Part shown: positions 1 to 7,974 of the stretch, in pieces
Layout of the letters: each line of letters begins with the position of its first letter
How positions within the stretch are numbered: position 1 is the stretch's first letter
Origin: Lentzea guizhouensis
GTDB lineage: Bacteria > Actinomycetota > Actinomycetes > Mycobacteriales > Pseudonocardiaceae
Direction: 5' to 3'
Assembly: GCF_001701025.1 (NCBI RefSeq)
Contig: NZ_CP016793.1
Span: 744,001-808,000, forward strand
Length of the DNA stretch: 64,000 nt
Notes under the pieces: generated by a model
The model's input: the letters and a program-made list of their open reading frames with translations, nothing else
What the model was told of the DNA's origin: nothing
Databases searched by the model: none
Made by a program: the position numbers and the translations under genes

Positions 1-746
1 TGGCCGCCGATGGTCTCCATCCAGGCCACCGGCACGAACGTCTTGAACGCCGCCGCGAACAGGCCGCCCAGCACGAGGAACCCGCCGGCGTCGACCAGGT
101 CGTGCCGCGCGCTCTCGGCGAACACGGCCCACTTGTTCGCGCCGGGGTTGTCCTTCATGCGGGCCAGCGCGCGTTCCGCGATCCACTCGGCCTTGCCGAA
201 GCGCACCCACAGCCAGCCCATGACCATCGCGGTCAGCAGCGAGCCCGCGAACCGCGCCACGACCATCATCGGCGCGTCGGTGAACGCCACCGCGGTCGAC
301 ACCAGCACGATCGGGTTCACCGCGGGCGCCGCGAGCAGGAACGTCAGCGCCACCGCCGGTGCCACACCCTGCTGCATGAGCCGCCGCGCCACCGGTACCG
401 ACGCGCACTCACAGCCCGGCAGCGCCACCCCGGCGACGCCCGCGACCGGCACCGCCAGCGACGTCTTCTTCGGCAGCAACCGGCGCAACGCCGATGCCGG
501 CACGAACGCCGCGATCGCTCCGGAGATCAGCACGCCCAGCACGAGGAACGGCATGGCCTGCACGCAGATCGCCACGAAGACGGTCGAGGCCGTGCGCAGC
601 TTCGGCACGTCGAGCAGGTCGACGAGCCGGGACTGGAAGAGCAGTGCGAGAACGAGGATCCCGCACAGCACCTCCAACGACGTGATCTTCAGCCGAGGCG
701 GGCCCGAGCGCCGCTTCGACGAGCGGATCTCGCCGGTGATCGTCAT
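1..746 (-). CDS. YraQ/DUF318-family membrane permease, 3' end cut by window
   Basis: An integral membrane protein of the UPF0718/YraQ (DUF318) predicted permease family. About 248 residues are visible; the C-terminus runs off the left edge. A hydrophobic segment starts near residue 25. The family hallmark PGCECASVPVARRL lies near residues 115-130, followed by hydrophobic stretches and an APAVNP motif. Its ATG overlaps the stop of the upstream acidic-protein gene (ATGA), so the two are translationally coupled. The transported substrate is unknown; family members are often linked to metal or thiol stress, but nothing here shows that. Confidence 0.8.
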   Translation of the reverse strand, partial: MTITGEIRSSKRRSGPPRLKITSLEVLCGILVLALLFQSRLVDLLDVPKLRTASTVFVAICVQAMPFLVLGVLISGAIAAFVPASALRRLLPKKTSLAVPVAGVAGVALPGCECASVPVARRLMQQGVAPAVALTFLLAAPAVNPIVLVSTAVAFTDAPMMVVARFAGSLLTAMVMGWLWVRFGKAEWIAERALARMKDNPGANKWAVFAESARHDLVDAGGFLVLGGLFAAAFKTFVPVAWMETIGG

Positions 747-1183
747 TCCGCGTCCAGGTCCAGGAGCCGGCGGTAGGTGCGGGCCATGCCCTCGCGGATC
801 TCCTCCGGCGACGGCGGCTCGGCGAACTCGGCCTCTTCTTCCTCGAGGTCGTCGTCGTCGAAGTCGACCGGCGTGCCGTTGACGGTGTCGTCACCGTCCT
901 CCGCCTCTTCCTCCTCGGCGGCGGCCTCGCGCAGCTCCTCGATCGTCGCGGTCACGTCGGCCGCGCTCAGGGCCGGCAGCATCGGCGCGACGACCGCCAG
1001 CACGCCGCCCTCGGTGTCGTCCAGCGCCACGGCCTCGGCCAGCGCCACCGCGTGGTCGCGCTCGTACGGCCCGCAGATGAAGGAGTCCCACTCCTCCCCG
1101 CCCGACGGCTCGAACGTCACCGTCCACGGGAACTCGTTGATCTCGGAGTCCTCTTCCGGTTCGTAAATGATCACGCCACCCAT
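743..1183 (-). CDS. Conserved acidic hypothetical protein
   Basis: A protein of 146 residues that I do not recognise beyond conserved hypothetical. The N-terminal half (MGGVIIYEPEEDSEINEF onward) looks globular. Residues about 90-125 are very rich in Glu and Asp and are probably disordered. The ATG at 1183 is preferred to longer forms because an AAAGGA ribosome site lies just upstream and the protein pattern begins there. The stop overlaps the start of the downstream permease, which suggests that this soluble acidic protein and the permease work together. Confidence 0.65.
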   Translation of the reverse strand: MGGVIIYEPEEDSEINEFPWTVTFEPSGGEEWDSFICGPYERDHAVALAEAVALDDTEGGVLAVVAPMLPALSAADVTATIEELREAAAEEEEAEDGDDTVNGTPVDFDDDDLEEEEAEFAEPPSPEEIREGMARTYRRLLDLDAE

Positions 1184-1197
1184 GGAAGGGGTCCTTT

Positions 1198-1596
1198 CTA
1201 GGAGAAGCGGGAGAGGAGCTCGCCGCGCACCTGCGACGCGGTCGAGACGACGAGCATCAGCAACGTGCTCAGCGGTTCCGGCTTGAGCCCGTCCGCCGGG
1301 AACGCGTACCGCAGCATCACGTCCGTGCCGCGTTCGGAGGCGATCACACCGAGTGTGCCGAACAAGCCCTGACCTGCGCGTTCGGCCACCCACCCGGCCA
1401 CGTCGCCGGCCAGGTCCCACGCGACGACGCACGTCAGCGAGAGAACGGTCAGCCCTTCGGCCAGCTCCATGCCCTGCACCGCGCACGGCACGTCACCGTG
1501 GCGGAAGCTCAACGCGCCGTCGTCGTCGACCGCGACGTCGTGGAACAGCTCCAGCGCCTTGCGCGCCGACTCCAGGGCGTCACCTGTCGCGTTCAC
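1198..1596 (-). CDS. YbjN/CesT-like small protein
   Basis: A 132-residue soluble protein whose size and alternating pattern ([16 protein letters not shown] near the middle, [20 protein letters not shown] at the end) resemble the YbjN / type III chaperone-like fold common in actinobacteria. I infer the fold only from this pattern. The start ATG overlaps the stop of uppS by four bases, so it is probably cotranslated with uppS. No catalytic motif is visible. Confidence 0.55.
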   Translation of the reverse strand: MNATGDALESARKALELFHDVAVDDDGALSFRHGDVPCAVQGMELAEGLTVLSLTCVVAWDLAGDVAGWVAERAGQGLFGTLGVIASERGTDVMLRYAFPADGLKPEPLSTLLMLVVSTASQVRGELLSRFS

Positions 1597-2411
1597 GAGA
1601 CCTCCGCATCGGGCTTGTCGATCGCACCACCGAAGCGCCGGTCGCGCTCAGCGAACTTCTCGCAGGCGCGCCACAGGTCGCGGCGGTCGAAGTCGGGCCA
1701 GAGGATGTCCTGGAACACCAGCTCGGCGTACGCGGACTGCCACAGCATGAAGTTCGACGTGCGCTGCTCCCCGGACGGCCGGATGAACAGGTCCACGTCC
1801 GGCATCTCCGGCTGGTAGAGGTAGCGCGCGACGGTCTTCTCGTCGACCTTGTCCGGGTTGAGCTGCCCGGCGGCGGCCAGCCGCGCGATCTCGCGGGCGG
1901 CGTCACCGATCTCGGCGCGGCCGCCGTAGTTGATGCACATCGCGAGGTTGAGCCGGTCGTTGCCGCGGGTGCGCTCCTCCGCGACCTCCAGCTCCTTGAT
2001 GACGCTGCGCCACAACCGCGGCCGCCGCCCGGCCCAGCGCACCCGCACGCCCAGCTCGTCGAGCTCGTCGGTGCGGTGGTGGATCACGTCACGCGAGAAG
2101 CCCATCAGGAACCGGACCTCTTCGGGGCTGCGGCGCCAGTTCTCCGTGGAGAAGGCGTACAACGACAGCCACTTCACACCCATCTCGATCGCACCCTTGG
2201 CGACCTCGACGACGACCTGCTCACCGCGCTTGTGACCCTCGACCCGCGAGAGTCCGCGCTGGTTGGCCCACCGGCCGTTGCCGTCCATCACGATCGCGAT
2301 GTGCTTGGGCACGAACTCGGCGGGGATCGCCGGGGGCACGGCGCCGGACGGGTGCGGCTCCGGCGGGCGCGGTTCGCGCTTCTCAGCCTCGGCTCGACGT
2401 CGACGCAGCAT
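1593..2411 (-). CDS. uppS: Isoprenyl transferase (undecaprenyl/decaprenyl diphosphate synthase)
   Basis: A cis-prenyltransferase that condenses isopentenyl diphosphate onto an allylic primer to make the polyprenyl diphosphate lipid carrier used in cell-wall synthesis. The 272 residues carry the family signature [10 protein letters not shown] (catalytic Asp near residue 43), the [10 protein letters not shown] block, and the C-terminal [20 protein letters not shown] region including the RxSGExR diphosphate-binding motif. The length is normal, with a charged proline-rich N-terminal extension of about 35 residues. It lies 45 bases downstream of recO on the same strand, and its stop overlaps the next gene. 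Mycobacteria keep the same era-recO-uppS neighbourhood. Confidence 0.95.
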   Translation of the reverse strand: MLRRRRAEAEKREPRPPEPHPSGAVPPAIPAEFVPKHIAIVMDGNGRWANQRGLSRVEGHKRGEQVVVEVAKGAIEMGVKWLSLYAFSTENWRRSPEEVRFLMGFSRDVIHHRTDELDELGVRVRWAGRRPRLWRSVIKELEVAEERTRGNDRLNLAMCINYGGRAEIGDAAREIARLAAAGQLNPDKVDEKTVARYLYQPEMPDVDLFIRPSGEQRTSNFMLWQSAYAELVFQDILWPDFDRRDLWRACEKFAERDRRFGGAIDKPDAEVS

Positions 2412-2456
2412 GGAACCCAGCTTCCTTCCTGAAAACCGTCTTCGGTAGGCGCAACC

Positions 2457-3209
2457 CTAGCCTTCGTCGGCGCGGGCCTTGCGCTCGACCAACGGCAACG
2501 ACCGCAGCTGCCGTTCGAGGTGCCACTGCAGGTGTGCCGCGACCAGGCCACTCGCGTCCCGGCGGGCCACGTGCGGGATCTTGTCGACCATGTCCCACTG
2601 CCCGTGCAACAACGCGGACAGCAACGACAACGTGTCACCCGACGGCGACGCGGACCCCGGCGGGCGGCAGTTCGGGCACACCGAGCCACCCGCCGGCACG
2701 CTGAACGCCCGGTGCGGCCCGGGATCGCCGCACTTCGCGCACTCGTCGACCGCGGGCGCCCACCCGGCGAACGACATCGCACGCATCAGGTACGCGTCCA
2801 GGATCAACGACGGATCGCGCTCCGCCGCCGCCAACGCGCGCAGCGCACCCGTCACGAGCAGATAAAGCCGCACGGCCGGTTCGCCCTCTTCAGCCGTGAG
2901 CCGGTCCGCGGTCTCCAACACGGCGCACGCGGCCGTGTAGCGCTGGTAGTCGTCCACGATGCCCACACCGAACGCGTCGAGCGTCTGCACCTGCGTGACG
3001 ATGTCGAGCGACCGGCCGGGGTGGAACTGCGCGTCGACGTGGCAGAACGGCTCCAGCCGCGCCCCGAACTTCGACGTGGTCCGGCGCACCCCCTTGGCCA
3101 CCGCGCGCAGCTTGCCGTGCCGCTGGGTCAGGAAGGTGATGATCCGGTCCGCTTCACCGAGCTTCTGCACCCGAAGCACGATCCCGGTGTCGCGGTACAG
3201 GTTGGCCAT
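2457..3209 (-). CDS. recO: DNA repair protein RecO
   Basis: RecO of the RecFOR recombinational repair pathway; it anneals single strands and helps load RecA at gaps. The 250 residues start with the OB-fold (YRDTGIVLRVQKLGEADRII, residues 5-24), followed by a helical domain. A four-cysteine zinc-binding cluster follows (CAKCGDPG and CPNCRPPG, residues about 157-182). Length is normal. The gene lies between era and uppS in the usual actinobacterial order, about 100 bases after era. Confidence 0.95.
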   Translation of the reverse strand: MANLYRDTGIVLRVQKLGEADRIITFLTQRHGKLRAVAKGVRRTTSKFGARLEPFCHVDAQFHPGRSLDIVTQVQTLDAFGVGIVDDYQRYTAACAVLETADRLTAEEGEPAVRLYLLVTGALRALAAAERDPSLILDAYLMRAMSFAGWAPAVDECAKCGDPGPHRAFSVPAGGSVCPNCRPPGSASPSGDTLSLLSALLHGQWDMVDKIPHVARRDASGLVAAHLQWHLERQLRSLPLVERKARADEG

Positions 3210-3311
3210 AGCGCCGTCACCTCCAGTCTTTGCCCCGTATTTCGCTGTTCAGACGGGCGCATCGCGGTGCTGAGCGTCGGAAGACGCGGTGAGAACTGGA
3301 GGTCACGGCAC

Positions 3312-4244
3312 CTAGAACCCCAGGCGGCGCAGCTGTTTCGGATCGCGCTGCCAGTCCTTGGCGATCTTGATGTGCAGGTCCAGGTACACGCGGCTGCCCA
3401 GCAGCGCCTCGATCTGCTTGCGCGCGGCCATGCCGACCTGCTTGAGCCGCTCACCCCGGTGCCCCAGGATGATCGCCTTCTGCGACGGCCGCTCCACGAA
3501 CACGAACGCGTGGATGTCGATCAGGTCGTCACGGCCCTCGCGCGGCTGCATCTCCTCGACGACCACGGCGATCGAGTGCGGCAGCTCGTCGCGCACACCC
3601 TCCAGCGCCGCCTCGCGGATCAGCTCGGCCACCAGCGTCTGCTCCGGCTCGTCGGTCAGGTCGCCGTCCGGGAACAGCTGCGGACCCTCCGGCAGCTTCT
3701 GCAGCAGCAGGTCGCTCAGCTTGTCGACCTGGAAGCCGTCCACCGCGGACACCGGGATGATCTCGGCGAACTCCATGACCTTCTGCAACGCGAGCAGCTG
3801 CTCCATCACCTGCTGCGGCGACACCAGGTCCGTCTTGGTGACGATGCCCACCACCGGCGTGCGCTTGGCGACCTTCTCCAGCTCCGCGGCGATGAACTTG
3901 TCACCCGGCCCGACCTTCTGGTCGGCCGGCACGCAGAAGCCGACCACGTCGACCTCCGACCACGTCTCGCGCACCAGGTCGTTCAGGCGCTGACCGAGCA
4001 ACGTGCGCGGCCGGTGCAGGCCCGGCGTGTCCACGAGCACCAGCTGGCCGTCCTCGCGGTGCACGATCCCGCGGATCGTGTGCCGGGTCGTCTGCGGCTT
4101 GCTCGACGTGATGGCGACCTTCGTGCCCACCAGCGCGTTCGTCAGCGTCGACTTCCCTGCGTTCGGGCGGCCGACGAAGCACGCGAACCCGGAGCGGTAA
4201 CCATCCATCAGACCATTGTCCCCGGCCTCCGCAATTGGGCTCAC
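3312..4244 (-). CDS. era: GTPase Era
   Basis: Era is an essential GTPase that binds the 3' end of 16S rRNA and assists 30S subunit maturation. The 310-residue protein has the G1 P-loop GRPNAGKST (about residues 25-33), the G3 motif DTPGLHRPR, the G4-type TKTD motif, and a C-terminal KH domain with GHRGERLKQVGMAARKQIE. The shorter start at MDGYRSGFACF, 12 residues in, is also plausible because the conserved domain begins there. It is the upstream member of an era-recO-uppS run on the minus strand. Confidence 0.95.
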   Translation of the reverse strand: MSPIAEAGDNGLMDGYRSGFACFVGRPNAGKSTLTNALVGTKVAITSSKPQTTRHTIRGIVHREDGQLVLVDTPGLHRPRTLLGQRLNDLVRETWSEVDVVGFCVPADQKVGPGDKFIAAELEKVAKRTPVVGIVTKTDLVSPQQVMEQLLALQKVMEFAEIIPVSAVDGFQVDKLSDLLLQKLPEGPQLFPDGDLTDEPEQTLVAELIREAALEGVRDELPHSIAVVVEEMQPREGRDDLIDIHAFVFVERPSQKAIILGHRGERLKQVGMAARKQIEALLGSRVYLDLHIKIAKDWQRDPKQLRRLGF

Positions 4245-4456
4245 CGAGGTCCCTCGCCACGCCCTCGAGCCCCGCCGGCCAGTGCCGGAGGTCGGGGGAG
4301 ACGATCCGATCGAGTACTAAGATCCAGACGATCCGGCGGACGCGTTGACCGAAGCAAGGCACTGACAGCGCCGAAGATGAGACTCCGCTCGCGGCTCACC
4401 GCCCGTGACACCTTTCACCTACCCACACAGCACCGGGACCGAAGAGGACATCCGGC

Positions 4457-5698
4457 ATGGATCATGCTGCACCGAAACCGGAGATGCTCGATCGGGTGCG
4501 CTCGTTCGTCAGCTGGGTGGGCGAAGGCCGCAAACTCACCCAGACCGGGCGCGTCACCCTCGCCGACGCCAAGGCACTGGTGAAGTTGCTGGGCACCGAG
4601 GACGTGATCGATCCCAAGATTGGCGATCGCGTGTTCAGGACCGGCTCCAGCCAGGAACTCCTCCACCTCATGCTCGTCGTCGAGTGGGCCGGGGCGGCGC
4701 GGCTCGTGCGCAAGACCGGCAACCGGCTGGTGCAGGTCAAGAAGAACTCCGCGCTGCTCGACGACACCGGGGCCCTGTGGCGCGCGCTGTTCGCAGTGGT
4801 CGATCAGCTGGGTGAAGCGTTCCTGCCCTCCGGTTTCGGCGAGTCGCTACTGCGCCCGGAGTTCGCCACGGGAATCCGCGCCGTGCTGACCTCGTTGTAC
4901 CGCCACGGCGCTCCCGTCCCCGTACGAGACCTCTGTGCGACCACGTGGGACGTCACGAGCGCGCCATACGTGCTGGACCACGCCACCAAGCTCCAGCTCG
5001 ACCACCTCCGGGCCTGCAACGACCGCGACACCAAGCAGGCGCTCGAAGCGCTGCGGTCGCTGGGCGCGGTGACGTTCCACAAGGATGCCGCGGAGCTGAC
5101 CGAACTCGGCAGGGACGGTGCGCGCGAGCTGCTCGGTCAGCCGTCGTCCGGCGATCCGGTTTACCAGCTGAAGATCGCTCTGCGCGACGTCGAGAACCCG
5201 CCGGTGTGGCGCCGGGTGCTGGTTCCGGCGGCCGTCCGGCTCGATGGCCTGCACGAGATCGTCCAGGCCGCGATGGGCTGGGAGAACGCGCACATGCACG
5301 CCTTCGTCGACGGTCGGACCCAGTACGGCGTTCCCGATCCCGACCTGCCCTACCGCGACGAGCGGCAGGTCCGCCTGGCCGACCTGGTGAAGCCCGGAGG
5401 CCGGCTCCTCTACGTCTACGACTTCGGCGACCGCTGGGAACACGAGGTCCTCGTCGAGGAGGCGATCACCGCCGAGGCCGGGAAGAGCTACCCGCTCTGC
5501 GTCGCGGGTCAGGGCGACTGCCCGCCGGAGGACTGCGGAGGCGCACCCGGCTACGAACACCTCGTCGAGATCATGGCCAAGCCGGCCCACCCGGAACACG
5601 TGGACGCGCTCGACTGGCTCGGTCTCGACGACGGCACCCAGTTCGACCCCGCCCATTTCAGCCTCGACGACGCCAACCGGCGTCTCCTGGGAGCTTGA
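4457..5698 (+). CDS. Plasmid pRiA4b ORF-3 family protein
   Basis: A 413-residue protein. The C-terminal half (about residues 235-413) matches the plasmid pRiA4b ORF-3-like family: YQLKIALRDVENPPVWRRV, then GWENAHMHAF, VYDFGDRWEHEV and CPPEDCGG, in the family's typical order. The N-terminal 230 residues are a helical domain I do not recognise. The function of the family is unknown; it is scattered in bacteria, often as cargo-like accessory genes. It stands alone on the plus strand between era and the next minus-strand genes. Confidence 0.8.
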   Translation: MDHAAPKPEMLDRVRSFVSWVGEGRKLTQTGRVTLADAKALVKLLGTEDVIDPKIGDRVFRTGSSQELLHLMLVVEWAGAARLVRKTGNRLVQVKKNSALLDDTGALWRALFAVVDQLGEAFLPSGFGESLLRPEFATGIRAVLTSLYRHGAPVPVRDLCATTWDVTSAPYVLDHATKLQLDHLRACNDRDTKQALEALRSLGAVTFHKDAAELTELGRDGARELLGQPSSGDPVYQLKIALRDVENPPVWRRVLVPAAVRLDGLHEIVQAAMGWENAHMHAFVDGRTQYGVPDPDLPYRDERQVRLADLVKPGGRLLYVYDFGDRWEHEVLVEEAITAEAGKSYPLCVAGQGDCPPEDCGGAPGYEHLVEIMAKPAHPEHVDALDWLGLDDGTQFDPAHFSLDDANRRLLGA

Positions 5699-5756
5699 CG
5701 AACACGACCTCAGGTCCGTTGCGCGAACGGCGGGCGAGGGTGGCCCTCGGAACCGC

Positions 5757-6104
5757 TCAGATCAGCTCCGCGACCTCACCGGCGGTGGTCGCGCGGATCA
5801 CCAGGCCGTTCATGGTCAGGTCGCGCACCGCCCTGACCGAGATCTCGTCCAGCGAGTCCGCGTCGGTCACGACCGCCGCGGCCTCCAGACCCTCCGCACC
5901 ACTCGACACGGCGGCGGCGACGGCGGCCTGCAACGCGGTGAGCTGCAACGACGGCAACGACACCGTGGACGCGTTGTAGGTGCGGCCGTCGAGGTCGCGG
6001 ACCGCGGCACCCTCCGCGGCACCGTTGCGCGCGCGGACCGACCGGGCCAGCGTGACGAGCTTCGCGTCCTCGGCACCGAGGCCTTCGAAACCGGGGTCAG
6101 TCAT
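5757..6104 (-). CDS. Degenerate cytidine-deaminase-like protein
   Basis: A 115-residue protein of the type usually annotated as cytidine deaminase in actinobacteria (mycobacterial Rv2365c-like position between the CBS/CorC gene and era). The fold pattern is present, including SLQLTALQAAVAAAVSSGAEG, but the zinc ligands and catalytic Glu (HxE and PCxxC) are absent. It is therefore unlikely to deaminate cytidine. Its start overlaps the end of the upstream CBS-domain gene by eight bases, so the two are cotranslated. Confidence 0.65.
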   Translation of the reverse strand: MTDPGFEGLGAEDAKLVTLARSVRARNGAAEGAAVRDLDGRTYNASTVSLPSLQLTALQAAVAAAVSSGAEGLEAAAVVTDADSLDEISVRAVRDLTMNGLVIRATTAGEVAELI

Positions 6105-7386
6105 CCTTCTCCTCCTGGTTGGCCACGGGACGCACCAGCACGGTGGTGACCCGGATGCGGCCGCGTTCGTCCTTGCCGCCCTCCGCCCGCATGCGCAGGC
6201 CGGCGATCTCGGCCTCGGTGCCGGGCAGCGGCACCCGGCCCAGCCGCTGCGCGAGCAGGCCGCCGACGGTCTCGACCTCGTGCTCGTCGAGCTGGGTGCC
6301 GAACAACGCGTCGAGGTCGTCGACCGGCAGCCGCGCGCTGACCCGCACCGCCCCGTCCTCCAGGTGCTCGACCGGCGGGCGGTCGTCGGTGTCGGACTCG
6401 TCGGTGATCTCGCCGACGATCTCCTCGAGGATGTCCTCGATGGTCAGCAGACCGGCGGTGCCGCCGTACTCGTCGACCACGATCGCCATGTGCCGGCGCG
6501 ACAGCTGCATCTCCCGCAGCAGGTCCGCGATCGGCTTGGTGTCCGGGACGAAGCTCACCGGGCGCATCAGCTCGGCGACGTTCTCGGGGTGCTCGTCCTC
6601 GGCGAGCGTGGCCCGCATCAGGTCCTTGAGGTTCACCACGCCGAGGATGTCGTCGACGCTCTCGCCGATCACCGGTACGCGGGTGTAGCCGGTGCGCAAC
6701 GACAGCGCGAGCGTCTGGCGCAACGACTTGGCCTGCTCGATCCACACGATCTCGGTGCGCGGCACCATGATCTCGCGGGCGATCGTGTCGCCCAGCTCGA
6801 ACACCGAGTGGATCATCTCCCGCTCGCCCTCGTCGACGACGCCGCGCTCCTGCGCCATGTCGACGAGCTCGCGCAGCTCGACCTCCGAGGAGAACGGACC
6901 CTCGCGGAAGCCCTTGCCGGGCGTGATCGCGTTGCCGATGAGGATCAGCAGCTTGCTCAACGGCCCCAGCACGCGGCCGAGCTGACGGACCGTGCCCGCG
7001 GTGAACAGGCTCACGCCGTACGGGTGCTGACGGCCGATCGTGCGCGGCCCGACACCGACGAGCACGTACGACACGACCAGCATGCTCAGGCACGAGTACA
7101 GCGCCGCCAGCCAGTCCTTCTCGACGTACTGCAGGAACACGGCCGTGACGAGCACCGTCGCGGACAGCTCGCAGAACAGCCGCAGCAGCAGCAACAGGTT
7201 CACGTGCCGTGGCCGGTCGTTGAGGACCTGCAGCAACTGCCCGGTACCCCAGCGACCTTGCCGTTGCAGTGCTTCGACCCGTGCGCGCGACACGGTGCCC
7301 AGCGCGGCGTCAGCGCACGCGAACAGGCCCGCGGCGAGGACGAGCACGACGGCCAGCAGCAGGAGACTGGCGGGGCTCTCGCTCAT
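6097..7386 (-). CDS. Hemolysin-family CNNM/CBS/CorC membrane protein
   Basis: A 429-residue membrane protein of the CNNM (DUF21)-CBS pair-CorC_HlyC type, a family linked to magnesium and cobalt efflux. An N-terminal membrane domain with about four hydrophobic helices (LLLLAVVLVLAAGLF at the start) is followed by two CBS motifs around residues 200-330 (GYTRVPVIGESVDDILGVV and HMAIVVDEYGGTAGLLTIED). A CorC/HlyC transporter-associated domain follows near residues 345-420. I start it at the ATG of MSESPASLLLL because the upstream 43 codons are Arg/Thr-rich and not membrane-like. It sits between ybeY and the deaminase-like gene, as in mycobacteria. Confidence 0.88.
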   Translation of the reverse strand: MSESPASLLLLAVVLVLAAGLFACADAALGTVSRARVEALQRQGRWGTGQLLQVLNDRPRHVNLLLLLRLFCELSATVLVTAVFLQYVEKDWLAALYSCLSMLVVSYVLVGVGPRTIGRQHPYGVSLFTAGTVRQLGRVLGPLSKLLILIGNAITPGKGFREGPFSSEVELRELVDMAQERGVVDEGEREMIHSVFELGDTIAREIMVPRTEIVWIEQAKSLRQTLALSLRTGYTRVPVIGESVDDILGVVNLKDLMRATLAEDEHPENVAELMRPVSFVPDTKPIADLLREMQLSRRHMAIVVDEYGGTAGLLTIEDILEEIVGEITDESDTDDRPPVEHLEDGAVRVSARLPVDDLDALFGTQLDEHEVETVGGLLAQRLGRVPLPGTEAEIAGLRMRAEGGKDERGRIRVTTVLVRPVANQEEKDD

Positions 7387-7408
7387 TCTCGGTCTCTCTT
7401 GGCCGCGG

Positions 7409-7969
7409 TCAGTCTTCTTCGGGGTGCTGCAGCGGCCTCTGCTCGTCGAGGCCGACGGCGCCGAGCACCTTGTCGTCCGCACTGCGCTGGTGCGCGGCAC
7501 GTTCGGCCTCGTCACGCGCGTTGCGGAAGTCCGCGAGGATGCGGTTCTGCAACGTGAACATCTCGCGTTCCTCGGCGGGCTCCGCGTGGTCGTAACCCAG
7601 CAGGTGCAGCACGCCGTGCACGGTCAGCAGGTGCAGCTCGTCCAGCAGGCCGTGGCCTGCCTTCTTGGCCTGGTCCTTCGCGAACGCGGGGCACAGCACG
7701 ATGTCCCCGAGCAGCGCCGGCCCGAGGCCCGCCGCGTCCGGGCGGCGCGCCGAGTCCAGCTCGTCCATGGGGAAGGCCATGACGTCGGTCGGGCCGGGCA
7801 GGTCCATCCAGCGCTCGTGCAGGTCGGCCATGACGTCCAGCTCGACGAGCAGGACGGACAGCTCGGCCAGCGGGCTCACGCCCATGCGGTCCAGCGCGAA
7901 GCGGGCGGCGGAGACGATGGAACCCTCGTCGACCCCGACGCCCGACTCGTTGGCGATCTCGATGCTCAC
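7409..7969 (-). CDS. ybeY: Endoribonuclease YbeY
   Basis: YbeY is a metal-dependent RNase that acts in 16S rRNA 3' processing and ribosome quality control. The zinc motif [11 protein letters not shown] (H-x3-H-x5-H) lies near residue 120. The GTG at 7969 is preferred because the family N-terminus SIEIANES follows directly; the upstream Ala/Gly/Arg-rich codons overlap phoH. The 186 residues include a C-terminal tail of about 30 residues beyond the core. It follows phoH by five bases, the conserved phoH-ybeY order. Confidence 0.92.
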   Translation of the reverse strand: MSIEIANESGVGVDEGSIVSAARFALDRMGVSPLAELSVLLVELDVMADLHERWMDLPGPTDVMAFPMDELDSARRPDAAGLGPALLGDIVLCPAFAKDQAKKAGHGLLDELHLLTVHGVLHLLGYDHAEPAEEREMFTLQNRILADFRNARDEAERAAHQRSADDKVLGAVGLDEQRPLQHPEED

Positions 7970-7974
7970 GGCGC

